Made by a program: the position numbers and the translations under genes
The notes under the pieces: generated by a model
Told to the model about the DNA's origin: nothing
Database searches by the model: none
Seen by the model: the letters and a program-made list of their open reading frames with translations, nothing else
In this document: positions 16,649 through 24,777 of the stretch, one piece after another
How positions within the stretch are numbered: position 1 is the first letter of the stretch
Layout of the letters: each line of letters begins with the position of its first letter
From: Halohasta litorea
GTDB taxonomy: Archaea > Halobacteriota > Halobacteria > Halobacteriales > Haloferacaceae
Reading direction: 5' to 3'
Length of the DNA: 64,000 nucleotides
Assembly: GCF_024494645.1 (NCBI RefSeq)
Contig: NZ_JANHDJ010000002.1
Span: forward strand, 62,001-126,000

Positions 16649-17941
16649 TTACAACGAATCGCTCGCCGCGATCTCGCGGATTGACGCCGAGAGCACGTCG
16701 ATTGCAACCGCGATATCCCGCTCCTCGACGTCGAACGTCGGGGTATGGTGGCCGCCGGGATGGTCGGTGCCGACGCCGACGTAGGCTGCCAGCCCACCCT
16801 GATTCTGGACGTGTTGCATCAGGAAGGTGGCGTCCTCGCTGCCGCCGAGGCTGTCGCGGTCGAGCACGTCGTCGACGCCTGCGGTCCGCCCGGCGACCTC
16901 GCCGACGATGTCGACCAGCGCTTGGTCGCTTTCGGCACTTGGGGCCTCGCCGAGCATCTGAATGTCGGCCTCGCAGGCGTGCATCTCGGCGGCCGACTCG
17001 ATGACGCGCTGGGCGTGATCCCACATATAGGCCATCAGTTTGGTGGTCTCGCCACGGACTTCGCCTTTTATAAATGCGTGTTCGGGGACGATGTTGTCGG
17101 CGGTGCCGCCGCCGACGCGGCCAGCGTTGACGCGGGTCGCGCCCTCGGAGTGGCGAGGAATCGAATACAGGTTCTGGACCGCCGCCGCCATCGCCTGGAC
17201 CGCGTTCGCACCCGATTCGGGGCGTGCTCCGGCGTGGGCCGATTCGCCTGCGAACTCGGCGCGGAACTGCGTGACCGCCAGAAAGTCGTCGATCCCGGCG
17301 ACCACTTGGCCCGAGGGGTGATCGAGGCCGATGTGGAGCGCGAGCAGATAATCGACGTCATCGATGATCCCGGAGTCGGCCATCGGCTTGCCGCCCGAAA
17401 TCTGTTCCTCGCTGGGCTGGAAGATCAGTTTAAACGTGCCCGAAAAGTCGCTCTCTAGGATCGCATCCAGGACACCAAGCCCGATCGTCGCGTGGGCGTC
17501 GTGGCCGCAGGCGTGCATATAGCCCTCGTTCTCGGAGCGGAACCCTTCGGCTGCGGGGTGATGGTCGGCGTCGTCGGCTTCGGTGATCGGGAGGGCGTCG
17601 ATATCGACCCGGAGGGCGATGGTTGGGCCGGAGCCGCGGTCGACCACGGCGACTGCGCCGGTGAAGCTCTCGCCGATTTCATTTAAAATCTCCTCGTCGG
17701 CTCCGGCCTCGCGGGCCCGATCGAGCCACTCGGTGCGGGTGGCCTCCTCTGGGAGGTTGAGCCGCTTTTCGGCGGCGTGGATCTCCCGGCCGTAGTGGAT
17801 GGCGTCGACATCGCGGGCTCGTAGCTCCTCGATCAGGCGGGCGGTCGTATAAAACTCACACCACGCCGGTTCGGGATGCCGGTGGAGGTCCCGGCGCAGG
17901 GCTCGGAGTTCGTCGTCCGTCTGGACTGCTGTGTCGCTCAT
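16649..17941 (-). CDS. M20D amidohydrolase, AbgA-like
   Basis: This 430-residue metallo-amidohydrolase has HACGHDAH near residue 155, QPSEEQISGGKPMAD near 185, HIGLDHPSGQVV, and GTDHPGGHHTPTFD near the C-terminus: the full dinuclear-zinc set. The long N-terminal segment (EFYTTARLIEEL, YGREIHAAEKRLNLPEE) is specific to the p-aminobenzoyl-glutamate hydrolase A branch rather than to IAA-amino acid hydrolases. No partner AbgB or AbgT is adjacent, so the substrate may be another N-acyl amino acid. It stands alone with 185 non-coding bases downstream. Confidence 0.9.
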   Translation of the reverse strand: MSDTAVQTDDELRALRRDLHRHPEPAWCEFYTTARLIEELRARDVDAIHYGREIHAAEKRLNLPEEATRTEWLDRAREAGADEEILNEIGESFTGAVAVVDRGSGPTIALRVDIDALPITEADDADHHPAAEGFRSENEGYMHACGHDAHATIGLGVLDAILESDFSGTFKLIFQPSEEQISGGKPMADSGIIDDVDYLLALHIGLDHPSGQVVAGIDDFLAVTQFRAEFAGESAHAGARPESGANAVQAMAAAVQNLYSIPRHSEGATRVNAGRVGGGTADNIVPEHAFIKGEVRGETTKLMAYMWDHAQRVIESAAEMHACEADIQMLGEAPSAESDQALVDIVGEVAGRTAGVDDVLDRDSLGGSEDATFLMQHVQNQGGLAAYVGVGTDHPGGHHTPTFDVEERDIAVAIDVLSASIREIAASDSL

Positions 17942-18035
17942 ACGTAGCCGAGACGATGTGGGAAAATAAACCTAGAGAACCCGCGGTGGTCGACGTTCGC
18001 CTCGCAACGACGATCTGCCCACTGTTCGACCGCGC

Positions 18036-18368
18036 TTAGTTACCCTTGTGACCCAGCGGCTTTTTCTGTTCGACTTCGATCTCGACGTGGACCGAGTCGG
18101 GGAAATCCATGTGGCCGACTTCGCGGGCGATGTGGTCCGCGCCGTGGATCTCGACCCGACGGTTGTAGACGGTGTACTCCCAGTCGGAAAACATCCCACC
18201 CGGCTGGAGGGTTCGGTACTGTGGCACCCGGAGCTTGTCGGCCGGATCTGTGTGGGGGCCCTTACACTGGCCGCCCTTGCGCTCGACCATCTCTTTGAGC
18301 GAGGTGACGGTGTCTTCGAGCACGGCCCGGTCGCCCGACTGGAAGGTGAGTTTCGTGACGAACGTCAT
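18036..18368 (-). CDS. uS10/mL48-type ribosomal protein S10 paralogue
   Basis: This 110-residue protein resembles uS10 in fold cues: N-terminal TFVTKLTFQSGDRAVLEDTV, a basic loop with KGPHTDPADKLRVPQYRTLQ and the C-terminal strand DSVHVEIEVEQKKPL. It differs from canonical archaeal S10, which sits in the EF-Tu operon, and I know it as a haloarchaeal paralogue of unknown role. It may bind ribosome or RNA. It is transcribed alone, divergent from the Nudix gene. Confidence 0.75.
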   Translation of the reverse strand: MTFVTKLTFQSGDRAVLEDTVTSLKEMVERKGGQCKGPHTDPADKLRVPQYRTLQPGGMFSDWEYTVYNRRVEIHGADHIAREVGHMDFPDSVHVEIEVEQKKPLGHKGN

Positions 18369-18613
18369 AGTGACTACAAACGAGTGTGGCCGCGAACACT
18401 AAAAACGCATCTACCGCCCTCCGGACTGTGAGTTCCTCCCACGAGCGACTGTGTCGACCGATTCGTGTGGCCGACCCTCTCCCCGTAGTGAGTGACTACT
18501 GCCGAGTAGCGGGCGGCTACTGACACTGACGACTGGCAGAACGGGGTACTCACGACGGTCGACTGGTACAGCCTCCGACACCCTCTTAACAGACCGCTGC
18601 ATAGCGGTTGCTA

Positions 18614-19057
18614 ATGACGGTCGATGCGACAAGTGCTGGTGCGATCCTCTTCCGCGACACCCGCGGCCGACGGGAGTATTTGCTCCTGAAGAGCCGTCCG
18701 GGGGACTGGGAGTTCCCCAAAGGCGGGGTCGAAGGGAACGAGGAGCTCCAGCAGACAGCGATCAGGGAGGTCTCCGAGGAGGCCGGTATCGAGGAGTTTC
18801 GACTCATCAATGGGTTCCGCGAGGATTACGACTACGTCTTTCAGGCCAACGGGAAGACGATCCACAAGACGGTCCATCTGTTTATCGCCCACTCCTTCGA
18901 GGCGAGCGCCGAACTCTCGAAGGAACACCGGGATCTCCAGTGGCGCGACTACGAGCAGGCGCTCAACACGATTACCCAAGACGGTCCCCGGGAGATCCTC
19001 GAAGAGGCCCACGAGTTCCTCGACGAACTGAAAGACGACGACGGCGAGTACATTTAG
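18614..19057 (+). CDS. Nudix hydrolase (Ap4A-type)
   Basis: A 147-residue protein with a complete Nudix box in residues of about 37-59 (G-x5-E-x7-REVSEEAGI). The flanks KSRPGDWEFPKGGVEG and the sequence up to YVFQANGKTIHKTVHLF match bis(5'-nucleosyl)-tetraphosphatase-like Nudix enzymes that cleave dinucleoside polyphosphates. ATG 18614 was chosen over an ORF extension to 18608. The DUF5787 gene starts three bases after its stop, so the two are co-expressed. Confidence 0.92.
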   Translation: MTVDATSAGAILFRDTRGRREYLLLKSRPGDWEFPKGGVEGNEELQQTAIREVSEEAGIEEFRLINGFREDYDYVFQANGKTIHKTVHLFIAHSFEASAELSKEHRDLQWRDYEQALNTITQDGPREILEEAHEFLDELKDDDGEYI

Positions 19058-19060
19058 GGC

Positions 19061-20059
19061 GTGCCGACCGGCCGCTCGGAGTTCGTCTACGAACTGCAGG
19101 TCTGCCGGTGGGCCGAACTCGCCTGGCCACCCGACGGAGAAACACCGACCCACCTCGTCGCCCGCCAACTCGGTACCAAGCGGCGGCGCTGGGATACAGT
19201 CGTTGTCGAGGCCGACCCCGAAAAACTGGCCGCCCGCCAGCAGTTCGGCGAGCGCGAACTCGATTCCGACCTCCTGCATATCGTCCGCCACGCTCCGGCC
19301 GACTGGGCCTTTTACCGTGACGCACTTCCCGACCCTGGCTACCCGTGGCGCTACGTCCGCGAGGCAATTCATCGCGCCGACGACCGTGGAGTCATCCGGA
19401 CGCGACGCGACGGCAACAAAATCGAAATCAAGCGTATTGCGCCGTTTCCCGACTGGGTCGACCGCCTGATCGCCATCGAGAACAAACCCGACTTGGATGC
19501 CAGTGCGGCCCGCCAGTTGGCCGACCAGCTCCAACACGATGTCGATACCGCGCTGGCCGACGAGGTCTGGGTGGCGACCGCCAAGACGGGGCGACGGGTC
19601 GAACCAGCCCTCCTGGAGTCACTCCCGGTCGAGGCCGGGATTCTGACCACAGCGTTCGATGGTGGTGTCGACGCCGACGCCGCCAGCGTGGAGTGGTATC
19701 CGACGCGGCTCACTGGGACCGACAGCAACGGTTCCGGTACCGACGCGGACCGCCACAGCAGACGGCTCGAACTCGCAGAGCGGGCCTACGGTCGCGGCTG
19801 GCGCAACTACGACCGGACGATGCGGCCGGACTGTCGGTTCTTCGAACTCCGACGGGACGGGCGGGCCCTCCTGCCGTGGTGTGCGGCCAAGGAGTGCCAC
19901 CAGTCGTCGACGGTCTGTGGGAGTTCCTGCGGGGAGTTCCAGCCGGAGCCACCGGCCTGGCGCACCCGCGGCTGGCCGATCAAGGGGGGTCCTGGAAAGG
20001 GAATCAAAGCGTTGCTGGCTGACCGTCGCGAACGGGAAAACCGGTCGGGGAGGGACTGA
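19061..20059 (+). CDS. DUF5787 protein, possible Fe-S PD-(D/E)XK nuclease
   Basis: A 332-residue protein with GTG start, three bases after the Nudix gene. I recognise it as haloarchaeal DUF5787, for which I know no function. What I see: FPDWVDRLIAIENKPDL around residues 129-145 has the D...E-x-K pattern (D131 or D134, E140, K142) of the PD-(D/E)XK fold, followed by helix RQLADQLQHDV with Q152/Q156 and then strand DEVWVATAK. A lone Cys at 15 precedes the core, and C258, C274, C279, C286 and C290 follow it, as in Cas4/AddB-type iron-sulfur nucleases. A nuclease assignment is inference. Confidence 0.7.
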   Translation: MPTGRSEFVYELQVCRWAELAWPPDGETPTHLVARQLGTKRRRWDTVVVEADPEKLAARQQFGERELDSDLLHIVRHAPADWAFYRDALPDPGYPWRYVREAIHRADDRGVIRTRRDGNKIEIKRIAPFPDWVDRLIAIENKPDLDASAARQLADQLQHDVDTALADEVWVATAKTGRRVEPALLESLPVEAGILTTAFDGGVDADAASVEWYPTRLTGTDSNGSGTDADRHSRRLELAERAYGRGWRNYDRTMRPDCRFFELRRDGRALLPWCAAKECHQSSTVCGSSCGEFQPEPPAWRTRGWPIKGGPGKGIKALLADRRERENRSGRD

Positions 20060-20080
20060 CTACGGTCGTGTAGACACAGA

Positions 20081-20599
20081 CTACTCGTCGTCAGTGGTCT
20101 CGACATCGACCGACTCGCGGTCGACACAGAGCCGGAAGGTGGGGACGGTCCGATAGATAACTTCGACGACGCCTTTGCGTTTGAGACTCTGGAGGGCCCG
20201 CCGTACGTCGCCAGCCTCGGGGTCGATGTCGTAGGTCTCCCGCAGGTCGTTGAGCACGCTAACGACGCTCTCGGAGCGGTCGTCGGGACCGGCGACGGTC
20301 TCGAACACTCTGGACTCCAGGAGGGACACGCGGATCGAACTCGGGGGCTCGTCGGTGCCCTGGCCCTCGGTCGGCGGTTCGACACCCGGCTCGACACCCG
20401 TGAGTTCGACGGCCTCGGCGGTCGACCGAATGAGACTGTCATCGTCCCGGAAATAGTAGTCTTTGAGGTGGCCCTCTAGGTACTGGTGGACCTCACTGCC
20501 GCTGTCGAGCCCCCAGCGGTCCTGGAGCTCCTTGTTCTTCGTTGGCTGGAGTTCGACGATGTCTCCCAACCGGTCTACCTCCTCGTCTGTGAGGCTCAT
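20081..20599 (-). CDS. DUF5797 family protein (winged-helix-like)
   Basis: A 172-residue protein from ATG 20599; the frame extends upstream to 20950 but that part is antisense to the DUF5789 gene. It matches DUF5797 with MSLTDEEVDRLGDIVELQPT, the SGSEVHQYLEGHLKDYYFRD segment and a C-terminal winged-helix-like half (DVRRALQSLKRKGVVEVIYR) suggestive of DNA or RNA binding. The linker between the two halves is proline- and acid-rich. Function unknown. It converges with DUF5787 with 21 bases between. Confidence 0.85.
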   Translation of the reverse strand: MSLTDEEVDRLGDIVELQPTKNKELQDRWGLDSGSEVHQYLEGHLKDYYFRDDDSLIRSTAEAVELTGVEPGVEPPTEGQGTDEPPSSIRVSLLESRVFETVAGPDDRSESVVSVLNDLRETYDIDPEAGDVRRALQSLKRKGVVEVIYRTVPTFRLCVDRESVDVETTDDE

Positions 20600-20710
20600 C
20601 GCCCGGTAGTTACGGCTCGCCGTATATCGGGGTTCCGGGTTCGGTTCGAAAGTGGTACTGTCAGGAAATCCTCCAGAGCGGCTAAGTCGTGTGGAACCGT
20701 TATACACCCT

Positions 20711-20968
20711 GTGACAGAACGTATCAAAATCAACCGTGTGACAAACGTGCTCGACCGGGTCGACTACCCGATAGGGCGGGACGACGCCGCAGCCGAGTTC
20801 GACGACGTGACGCTGATCTTCGCCGACGGTGAGACGAACCTCGGCGAGCTGATCGCCAACTGCGACCGCGAGGAGTTCGGCTCGGCCGACGATCTCGACA
20901 CCGAACTCAACAACGTGATGCCGATCGAGGCGGTCGGCGAGCCGGGCCAATCCGACGGTGACGCCTAA
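20711..20968 (+). CDS. DUF5789 family protein
   Basis: A 85-residue acidic protein with GTG 20711 start, preceded by a TATA-like GTTATACACC within about 12 bases; a start at a later GTG is possible. The sequence RVTNVLDRVDYPIGRDDAAAEF, LIFADGETNLGELI and NNVMPIEAVGEP matches DUF5789, a small haloarchaeal family of unknown function. It is divergent from DUF5797. Confidence 0.8.
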   Translation: MTERIKINRVTNVLDRVDYPIGRDDAAAEFDDVTLIFADGETNLGELIANCDREEFGSADDLDTELNNVMPIEAVGEPGQSDGDA

Positions 20969-21045
20969 CCCCCGCGTTTCGGCCGTCCTCTGACCGAGAG
21001 GAGTGACTACCGAATAGGTATCGGCTGACGGTCGACGTTGTGGGC

Positions 21046-21057
21046 TATTTATATTAT
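21046..21057 (+). promoter_or_regulatory. TATA-rich promoter of HTH_10 gene
   Basis: The AT-rich TATTTATATTAT tract lies about 50-60 bases before ATG 21105, allowing a leader of about 30 bases. That leader carries a GGAGG at 21094-21098, seven bases before the ATG. A short inverted repeat (TATTA/TAATA) follows the TATA region and might bind a regulator. Confidence 0.4.
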
Positions 21058-21104
21058 CAGACTAATAGTACGAGTGATATGATCACGCGGCAGGGAGGAC
21101 AGCG

Positions 21105-21770
21105 ATGGCGGGGGAACTGATCAGCGCGCGGTTCCGGATGCCGATCCCCGACGGCGTCTGGACGAAGGAGGTCTCGATGTCGTTTCCGGAGGCCCGGTTT
21201 CGGCTGTTGGCTGGCGTGCCGACCGACGAGGAGGCGATGTGTCTCGGCGAAGTCATCGGCGACAAAGCCGCGGCTGCCGGTGAAGCCATTCGGGACCACT
21301 CCGAAATCGTCGACTACGACGAGCTGTATACGGACGCCCAGCGGACGATCGCCCAATATAAAGGGACCAAACGCCCGTTTTTCGATCTGTTCGGCAGCAC
21401 GTCGCTGCCGCCTGAGTTCCCGACCGTCGCCAGAAACGGCACCGTGGAGTTCGACGTGACCGTCACCCGCGAGCAGTTCGAGCAGCTCGGGGCGGTCCTG
21501 GAAGACCGTGGCGTGGCGTACGAACTGGTTTCGGTCGTGCGGGATCGGGAGTCCGAATCCGTCCTCACTGAGCGGCAACGCGAGTGTCTCTCAGTTGCGC
21601 TCGGAGCGGGCTACTTTCAGGTGCCGCGTGAGTGTACGCTGGCCGACGTGGCCGAGCGACTGGGCGTCGACAAATCGACCGCGAGCAAGACGATCCGCCG
21701 CGGTGCGGCCCGCGTCCTCGAATGGTTCCTGATCGGCCAGCGGTCCCACACCGATCCACAGCTGCCGTGA
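21105..21770 (+). CDS. HTH_10 (Bat-type) transcriptional regulator
   Basis: A 221-residue regulator. The N-terminal about 150 residues form a haloarchaeal sensor-like domain (FRMPIPDGVWTKEVSMSFPE, TVEFDVTVTREQFEQLGAVL). The C-terminal HTH_10 domain starts at LTERQRECLSVALGAGYFQVPRE and reads through TLADVAERLGVDKSTASKTI to RGAARVLEWFL, the signature of the bacterio-opsin activator family. No PAS or GAF domain is present. Ligand and regulon cannot be deduced. A ribosome binding site (GGAGG) is well spaced before the ATG. Confidence 0.92.
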   Translation: MAGELISARFRMPIPDGVWTKEVSMSFPEARFRLLAGVPTDEEAMCLGEVIGDKAAAAGEAIRDHSEIVDYDELYTDAQRTIAQYKGTKRPFFDLFGSTSLPPEFPTVARNGTVEFDVTVTREQFEQLGAVLEDRGVAYELVSVVRDRESESVLTERQRECLSVALGAGYFQVPRECTLADVAERLGVDKSTASKTIRRGAARVLEWFLIGQRSHTDPQLP

Positions 21771-21834
21771 GGCTGGTCCCGCTCGGCGCGCCCCGAGACG
21801 CAGCAGCCGATCGACCCCCAACCGAATCCCGGCG

Positions 21835-21841
21835 TTTAAGT
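21835..21841 (+). promoter_or_regulatory. TATA box for tfs
   Basis: GTTTAAG lies 26-32 bases upstream of ATG 21867, consistent with an essentially leaderless transcript. Confidence 0.4.
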
Positions 21842-21866
21842 ATCTCAGTCGACTTTCGATTCGCTA

Positions 21867-22184
21867 ATGGAGTTCTGTGACGACTGCGGTTCGATGATGA
21901 AGACGGAGGGAGATCAGTGGGTCTGTTCCTGTGGGTTCGAAAAGCCACGCGACGAAAAACAGGAACAGGCGATGACGACCACACAGGGCCAGGTCAGCAC
22001 CGAAATCGTCGACGTGAGCGACGCCGAGGATCAGGGCCTCCCGAGCACGAAAGCCCAGTGTCCACAGTGTGACAACGACATGGCCTACTGGTATATGCAA
22101 CAGATCCGGGCGGCAGACGAGTCCGAGACACGGTTCTTCATCTGTACCGAGTGTGAACACAAGTGGCGCGAGGACGACCACTGA
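21867..22184 (+). CDS. tfs: Transcription factor S (TFS)
   Basis: A 105-residue homologue of TFIIS/Rpb12-like cleavage factors that rescues backtracked RNA polymerase by stimulating transcript cleavage. It has two zinc ribbons: FCDDCGSMM...CSCGFEK (residues 3-29) and CPQCDNDMAYWYMQQIRAADE...CTECEHKW (about 66-102). The acidic pair in the RAADE loop corresponds to the catalytic DE of TFIIS. A gene of unknown function starts ten bases downstream. Confidence 0.97.
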   Translation: MEFCDDCGSMMKTEGDQWVCSCGFEKPRDEKQEQAMTTTQGQVSTEIVDVSDAEDQGLPSTKAQCPQCDNDMAYWYMQQIRAADESETRFFICTECEHKWREDDH

Positions 22185-22194
22185 ACGGTCGACA

Positions 22195-22830
22195 ATGGAT
22201 ATCCCGCCCCCGTCGGTTCCCGAATCGCGGCTGACCGACTGGCGGCAGACCGATCAGACGGTCGACTCACCGTTTTCGACCCCCGTAGTGTCGGTTCATA
22301 CTCATACTCGTGTTTACGAGGAGTCGACGGAACGCGAGCAGATCCGTGAGCAGACCGGCATCGACCACCCATGGCGGTTCTTTTTTATTAGTCGAGTCCG
22401 GCTCGATCCACCGCAGCCGCCGAACCCGATGTTAACCTCGTTGCTTCGCCAACGCGTCGCCTCGGCGTTCGTCGACCGGCTTGACGGTCGTGGACTTACC
22501 GATATCACGAAACAGACCCGGAGTCGAATCTCGGTCGGGGATGCTGACGGCGTTCAACGACGATACCACGCGCGGCTTCAACTGTCGGCCGACGATCTCG
22601 CAACTGAACTGCGCGTCGACGACACTGACCCCGACCGGCTGTCGCTGCCGATCGAGGCGCTGTTGGTCGTCTGGGCTGACGGTGACTACTACGTCGCCGG
22701 AGGCGCGTATCCCGCTGGGCCACCCGAGTGCGGTTCCGACGAACTCGTGGCGGCACTCCGAGCGGAGATCGATCCTGCCGCTGCCCGCCGGGAGCTGGTG
22801 GCACTAATAAAAGGCTGCGACCAGCAGTAG
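22195..22830 (+). CDS. Haloarchaeal hypothetical protein
   Basis: A 211-residue protein beginning MDIPPPSVPESRLTDWRQTD, ten bases after tfs and likely co-transcribed. It has alternating strands and helices (PVVSVHTHTRVYEES, PWRFFFISRVRL) and the RYHARLQLSADDLATELRVDD segment; it has no membrane helix and no cysteine cluster. I do not recognise a family or any catalytic motif. The frame extends back over tfs to 22069, but that part is a shadow. Confidence 0.7.
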   Translation: MDIPPPSVPESRLTDWRQTDQTVDSPFSTPVVSVHTHTRVYEESTEREQIREQTGIDHPWRFFFISRVRLDPPQPPNPMLTSLLRQRVASAFVDRLDGRGLTDITKQTRSRISVGDADGVQRRYHARLQLSADDLATELRVDDTDPDRLSLPIEALLVVWADGDYYVAGGAYPAGPPECGSDELVAALRAEIDPAAARRELVALIKGCDQQ

Positions 22831-22864
22831 GTCGGATCGACCACTTGGGGTCGGTGGCCGCCGT

Positions 22865-23353
22865 CTACGTGTCGCTGCTATTGTCGCCGTCCGAGTCGGT
22901 CGAACACTCCCCGCCGCTCACGTCGGTCAGAATCGAGAGTTCGCCCTCGCGGGAGATTAATACGACCAGTTCCAGACAGTCGTGGTCCGGGAGGTCCGCC
23001 GAGGACACCCCGGCTCGGGTGTCGTCGTCGCTAAGTCGTACGGTCAGCTGGAACTCTCCGGGATCGGTCGGCCACTCGCCGTCGAGAGTGAGGCTACTGT
23101 CGCTTTCGCCGATCGCGCCCAAGTCGTGTGTCTCCCAGTACTCGATATCGTCTCCCCACTGGGCGATGACGTCCACCGTCCGGGCATCATCGTCGAGGTT
23201 CTCCAGTGAAATCGTTTCGAGCACCGATCCCGTCGCCGACTCGCCTTCGGCAGCGGTTTCGGCGGCGTTCTCCGGCCCCGAACAGCCCGCGACCGCTCCG
23301 GCTGTGATCGCCCCACCCAGCGCGAGCAGCCGACGGCGTGTATATGCAGTCAT
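22865..23353 (-). CDS. Tat-exported lipoprotein of unknown function
   Basis: A 162-residue protein with a twin-arginine signal (TRRRLLALGG) and lipobox VAGC with Cys at residue 24, followed by a low-complexity Ala/Glu linker. The mature part is beta-rich, reminiscent of an Ig-like or CARDB sandwich (LETISLENLDDDARTVDVIA, EFQLTVRLSDDD). Function is unknown. It is transcribed alone. Confidence 0.75.
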   Translation of the reverse strand: MTAYTRRRLLALGGAITAGAVAGCSGPENAAETAAEGESATGSVLETISLENLDDDARTVDVIAQWGDDIEYWETHDLGAIGESDSSLTLDGEWPTDPGEFQLTVRLSDDDTRAGVSSADLPDHDCLELVVLISREGELSILTDVSGGECSTDSDGDNSSDT

Positions 23354-23406
23354 TGCTACTGGTTCACCAACGAGACCGTATAACCCTTTGTCAGACGCTC
23401 GCCCGG

Positions 23407-23772
23407 TCAGTGCCAGCGTCCTCGCCCAGCGGCCTGCAGGACCCCCGCGAGGTCGACCCGAAATGGGCCGAATCCGAGGCGGTCGGCGAGCCAGCCAGCC
23501 GATCTGGTGGGCTCGTAGTGGGCGACCGGAACCCCGCGGACACGAACGAGCACCGGCGTCTCGATGGTGAGGGGACTATCGCGGCTGCGCTCCCGAAGCC
23601 AGCCGCCGACCTCGCCCGTGGCGGCTGCTCGGAGTTCGCGGAGTGCGTCGAAGTCGGGAGCTTCGACGTATAGGGTGTCGCCTTCGCTGTGGAGCCGGAG
23701 CGACGATTCCTGGAGGCCGACGGTCAACTCGGCCTCGACGCGGAGTCCGCGCGGTTCGTCGGTGGGAGTCAC
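23407..23772 (-). CDS. Small haloarchaeal protein, second gene of a coupled pair
   Basis: A 121-residue protein with GTG 23772 start; the GTGA overlaps the stop of the upstream gene by four bases, the reason this start was chosen over a longer frame. It reads VEAELTVGLQESSLRLHSEG, FDALRELRAAATGEVGGWLRE and VRVRGVPVAHYEPTRSAGWL. The pattern is mixed alpha/beta. I do not recognise a family. Confidence 0.65.
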   Translation of the reverse strand: MTPTDEPRGLRVEAELTVGLQESSLRLHSEGDTLYVEAPDFDALRELRAAATGEVGGWLRERSRDSPLTIETPVLVRVRGVPVAHYEPTRSAGWLADRLGFGPFRVDLAGVLQAAGRGRWH

Positions 23773-23990
23773 TCGTCGCTGTCGCGTTCGCGGGCTCGGA
23801 TCTTGACCGTGCCGTCGAGTCGCCACTCGGCGTGGTCGGCGTCCTCGCCGATCCGGTCGGGGACGTCGATCCGCATCTCGTCGAACTCGTAGGTGATCTC
23901 GGCTCCGCGCCCGGTGAGCCGCTCGTAGAGGCCGATCGCCAGCTCCGGCCACGTCTCGGTCTGCTCGACAGTGGAATCGTTCGTCGACAT
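23769..23990 (-). CDS. Small acidic protein, first gene of a coupled pair
   Basis: A 73-residue protein from ATG 23990, beginning MSTNDSTVEQTETWPELAIG. It has one amphipathic helix (ELAIGLYERLTGRG) and a beta hairpin (AEITYEFDEMRIDVPD, EWRLDGTVKIRARE). It resembles small amphi-Trp-like haloarchaeal proteins in layout, but I would not assign it. Translationally coupled to the next gene through a GTGA overlap. Confidence 0.6.
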   Translation of the reverse strand: MSTNDSTVEQTETWPELAIGLYERLTGRGAEITYEFDEMRIDVPDRIGEDADHAEWRLDGTVKIRARERDSDE

Positions 23991-24048
23991 CGTATCTGTA
24001 CAGAAGTGGGCTGATATAAAGAGTCTGGCGTCGTTTCCGTTGCCAACG

Positions 24049-24777
24049 CTAGCTGTGCCGCGCGAAGGTGAGATAGCCAGTGTGGCCGACGCCCGCCGTC
24101 GACGGTCGAGAGCCACGGTCGTCGAAGGTCATCTCTCGTTGGATGGTCTCGATCGTCTCGACCCCCGACAGTCCGGCCTCTTCGGCGGCCGCGACGGTCT
24201 TTCGGGAGTTCTCGATAAACGGCGAGTAAACCGCAACGTAGCCGCCGTCGGCCAGCAAGTTGGGGGCCGACGCGACGATCTCGGGGGCGTCCTCCGTATC
24301 GAGCGTCAACAGATCGAACGGCTCGCCCCCGGTGAGTGAGTCGAGGTCATCGGTAATGTCGCCGGTGCGGACGTCGACCCGGTCTTCGACGCCTGCTGTG
24401 ACCATGTTTTCGCGGGCGACCTCGGCGAACTCGGGGTCCTGCTCGTAGGTGGTGACCGAGGCACCGAGCCGACCCAGATACGCCGACAGCACCCCGGTTC
24501 CGGTCCCGGCGTCGAGCACCCGGTCATCGGCGGCCGCGCCGGTGTGGCCGACGACGAGGCCGATATCCCGGGGCATCATCGGCGCGCCGGTACGTTCGAG
24601 ATGGTTGAACAGGTCAGGGCCCCGGAGCTCGCGGGCGACGAACTCCGTGCCGAGATGTGTCTCCAGGACGTCCCCGTTTTCGACGTCGTCGGGGACGGTC
24701 AACATCCCGAGGTCGGTGTGGAGCTCCGCGCCGGGCGCACGGAGATACTCCCGATCACCGTGACAGAGGAGAATCAC
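24049..24777 (-). CDS. trmI: tRNA (adenine-58 N1)-methyltransferase TrmI
   Basis: A 242-residue SAM-dependent methyltransferase of the GCD14/TrmI family. The N-terminal domain (residues 1-60) begins MILLCHGDREYLRAPG. The Rossmann domain has motif I VLDAGTGTGVLSAYLGRLGA near residue 88, acidic YEQDPEF in motif II and the catalytic-region LLTLDTEDAPEIV. It makes m1A in tRNA (positions 57/58 in archaea). The GTG start overlaps the NAC stop by four bases, a conserved nac-trmI couple in haloarchaea. Confidence 0.92.
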   Translation of the reverse strand: MILLCHGDREYLRAPGAELHTDLGMLTVPDDVENGDVLETHLGTEFVARELRGPDLFNHLERTGAPMMPRDIGLVVGHTGAAADDRVLDAGTGTGVLSAYLGRLGASVTTYEQDPEFAEVARENMVTAGVEDRVDVRTGDITDDLDSLTGGEPFDLLTLDTEDAPEIVASAPNLLADGGYVAVYSPFIENSRKTVAAAEEAGLSGVETIETIQREMTFDDRGSRPSTAGVGHTGYLTFARHS

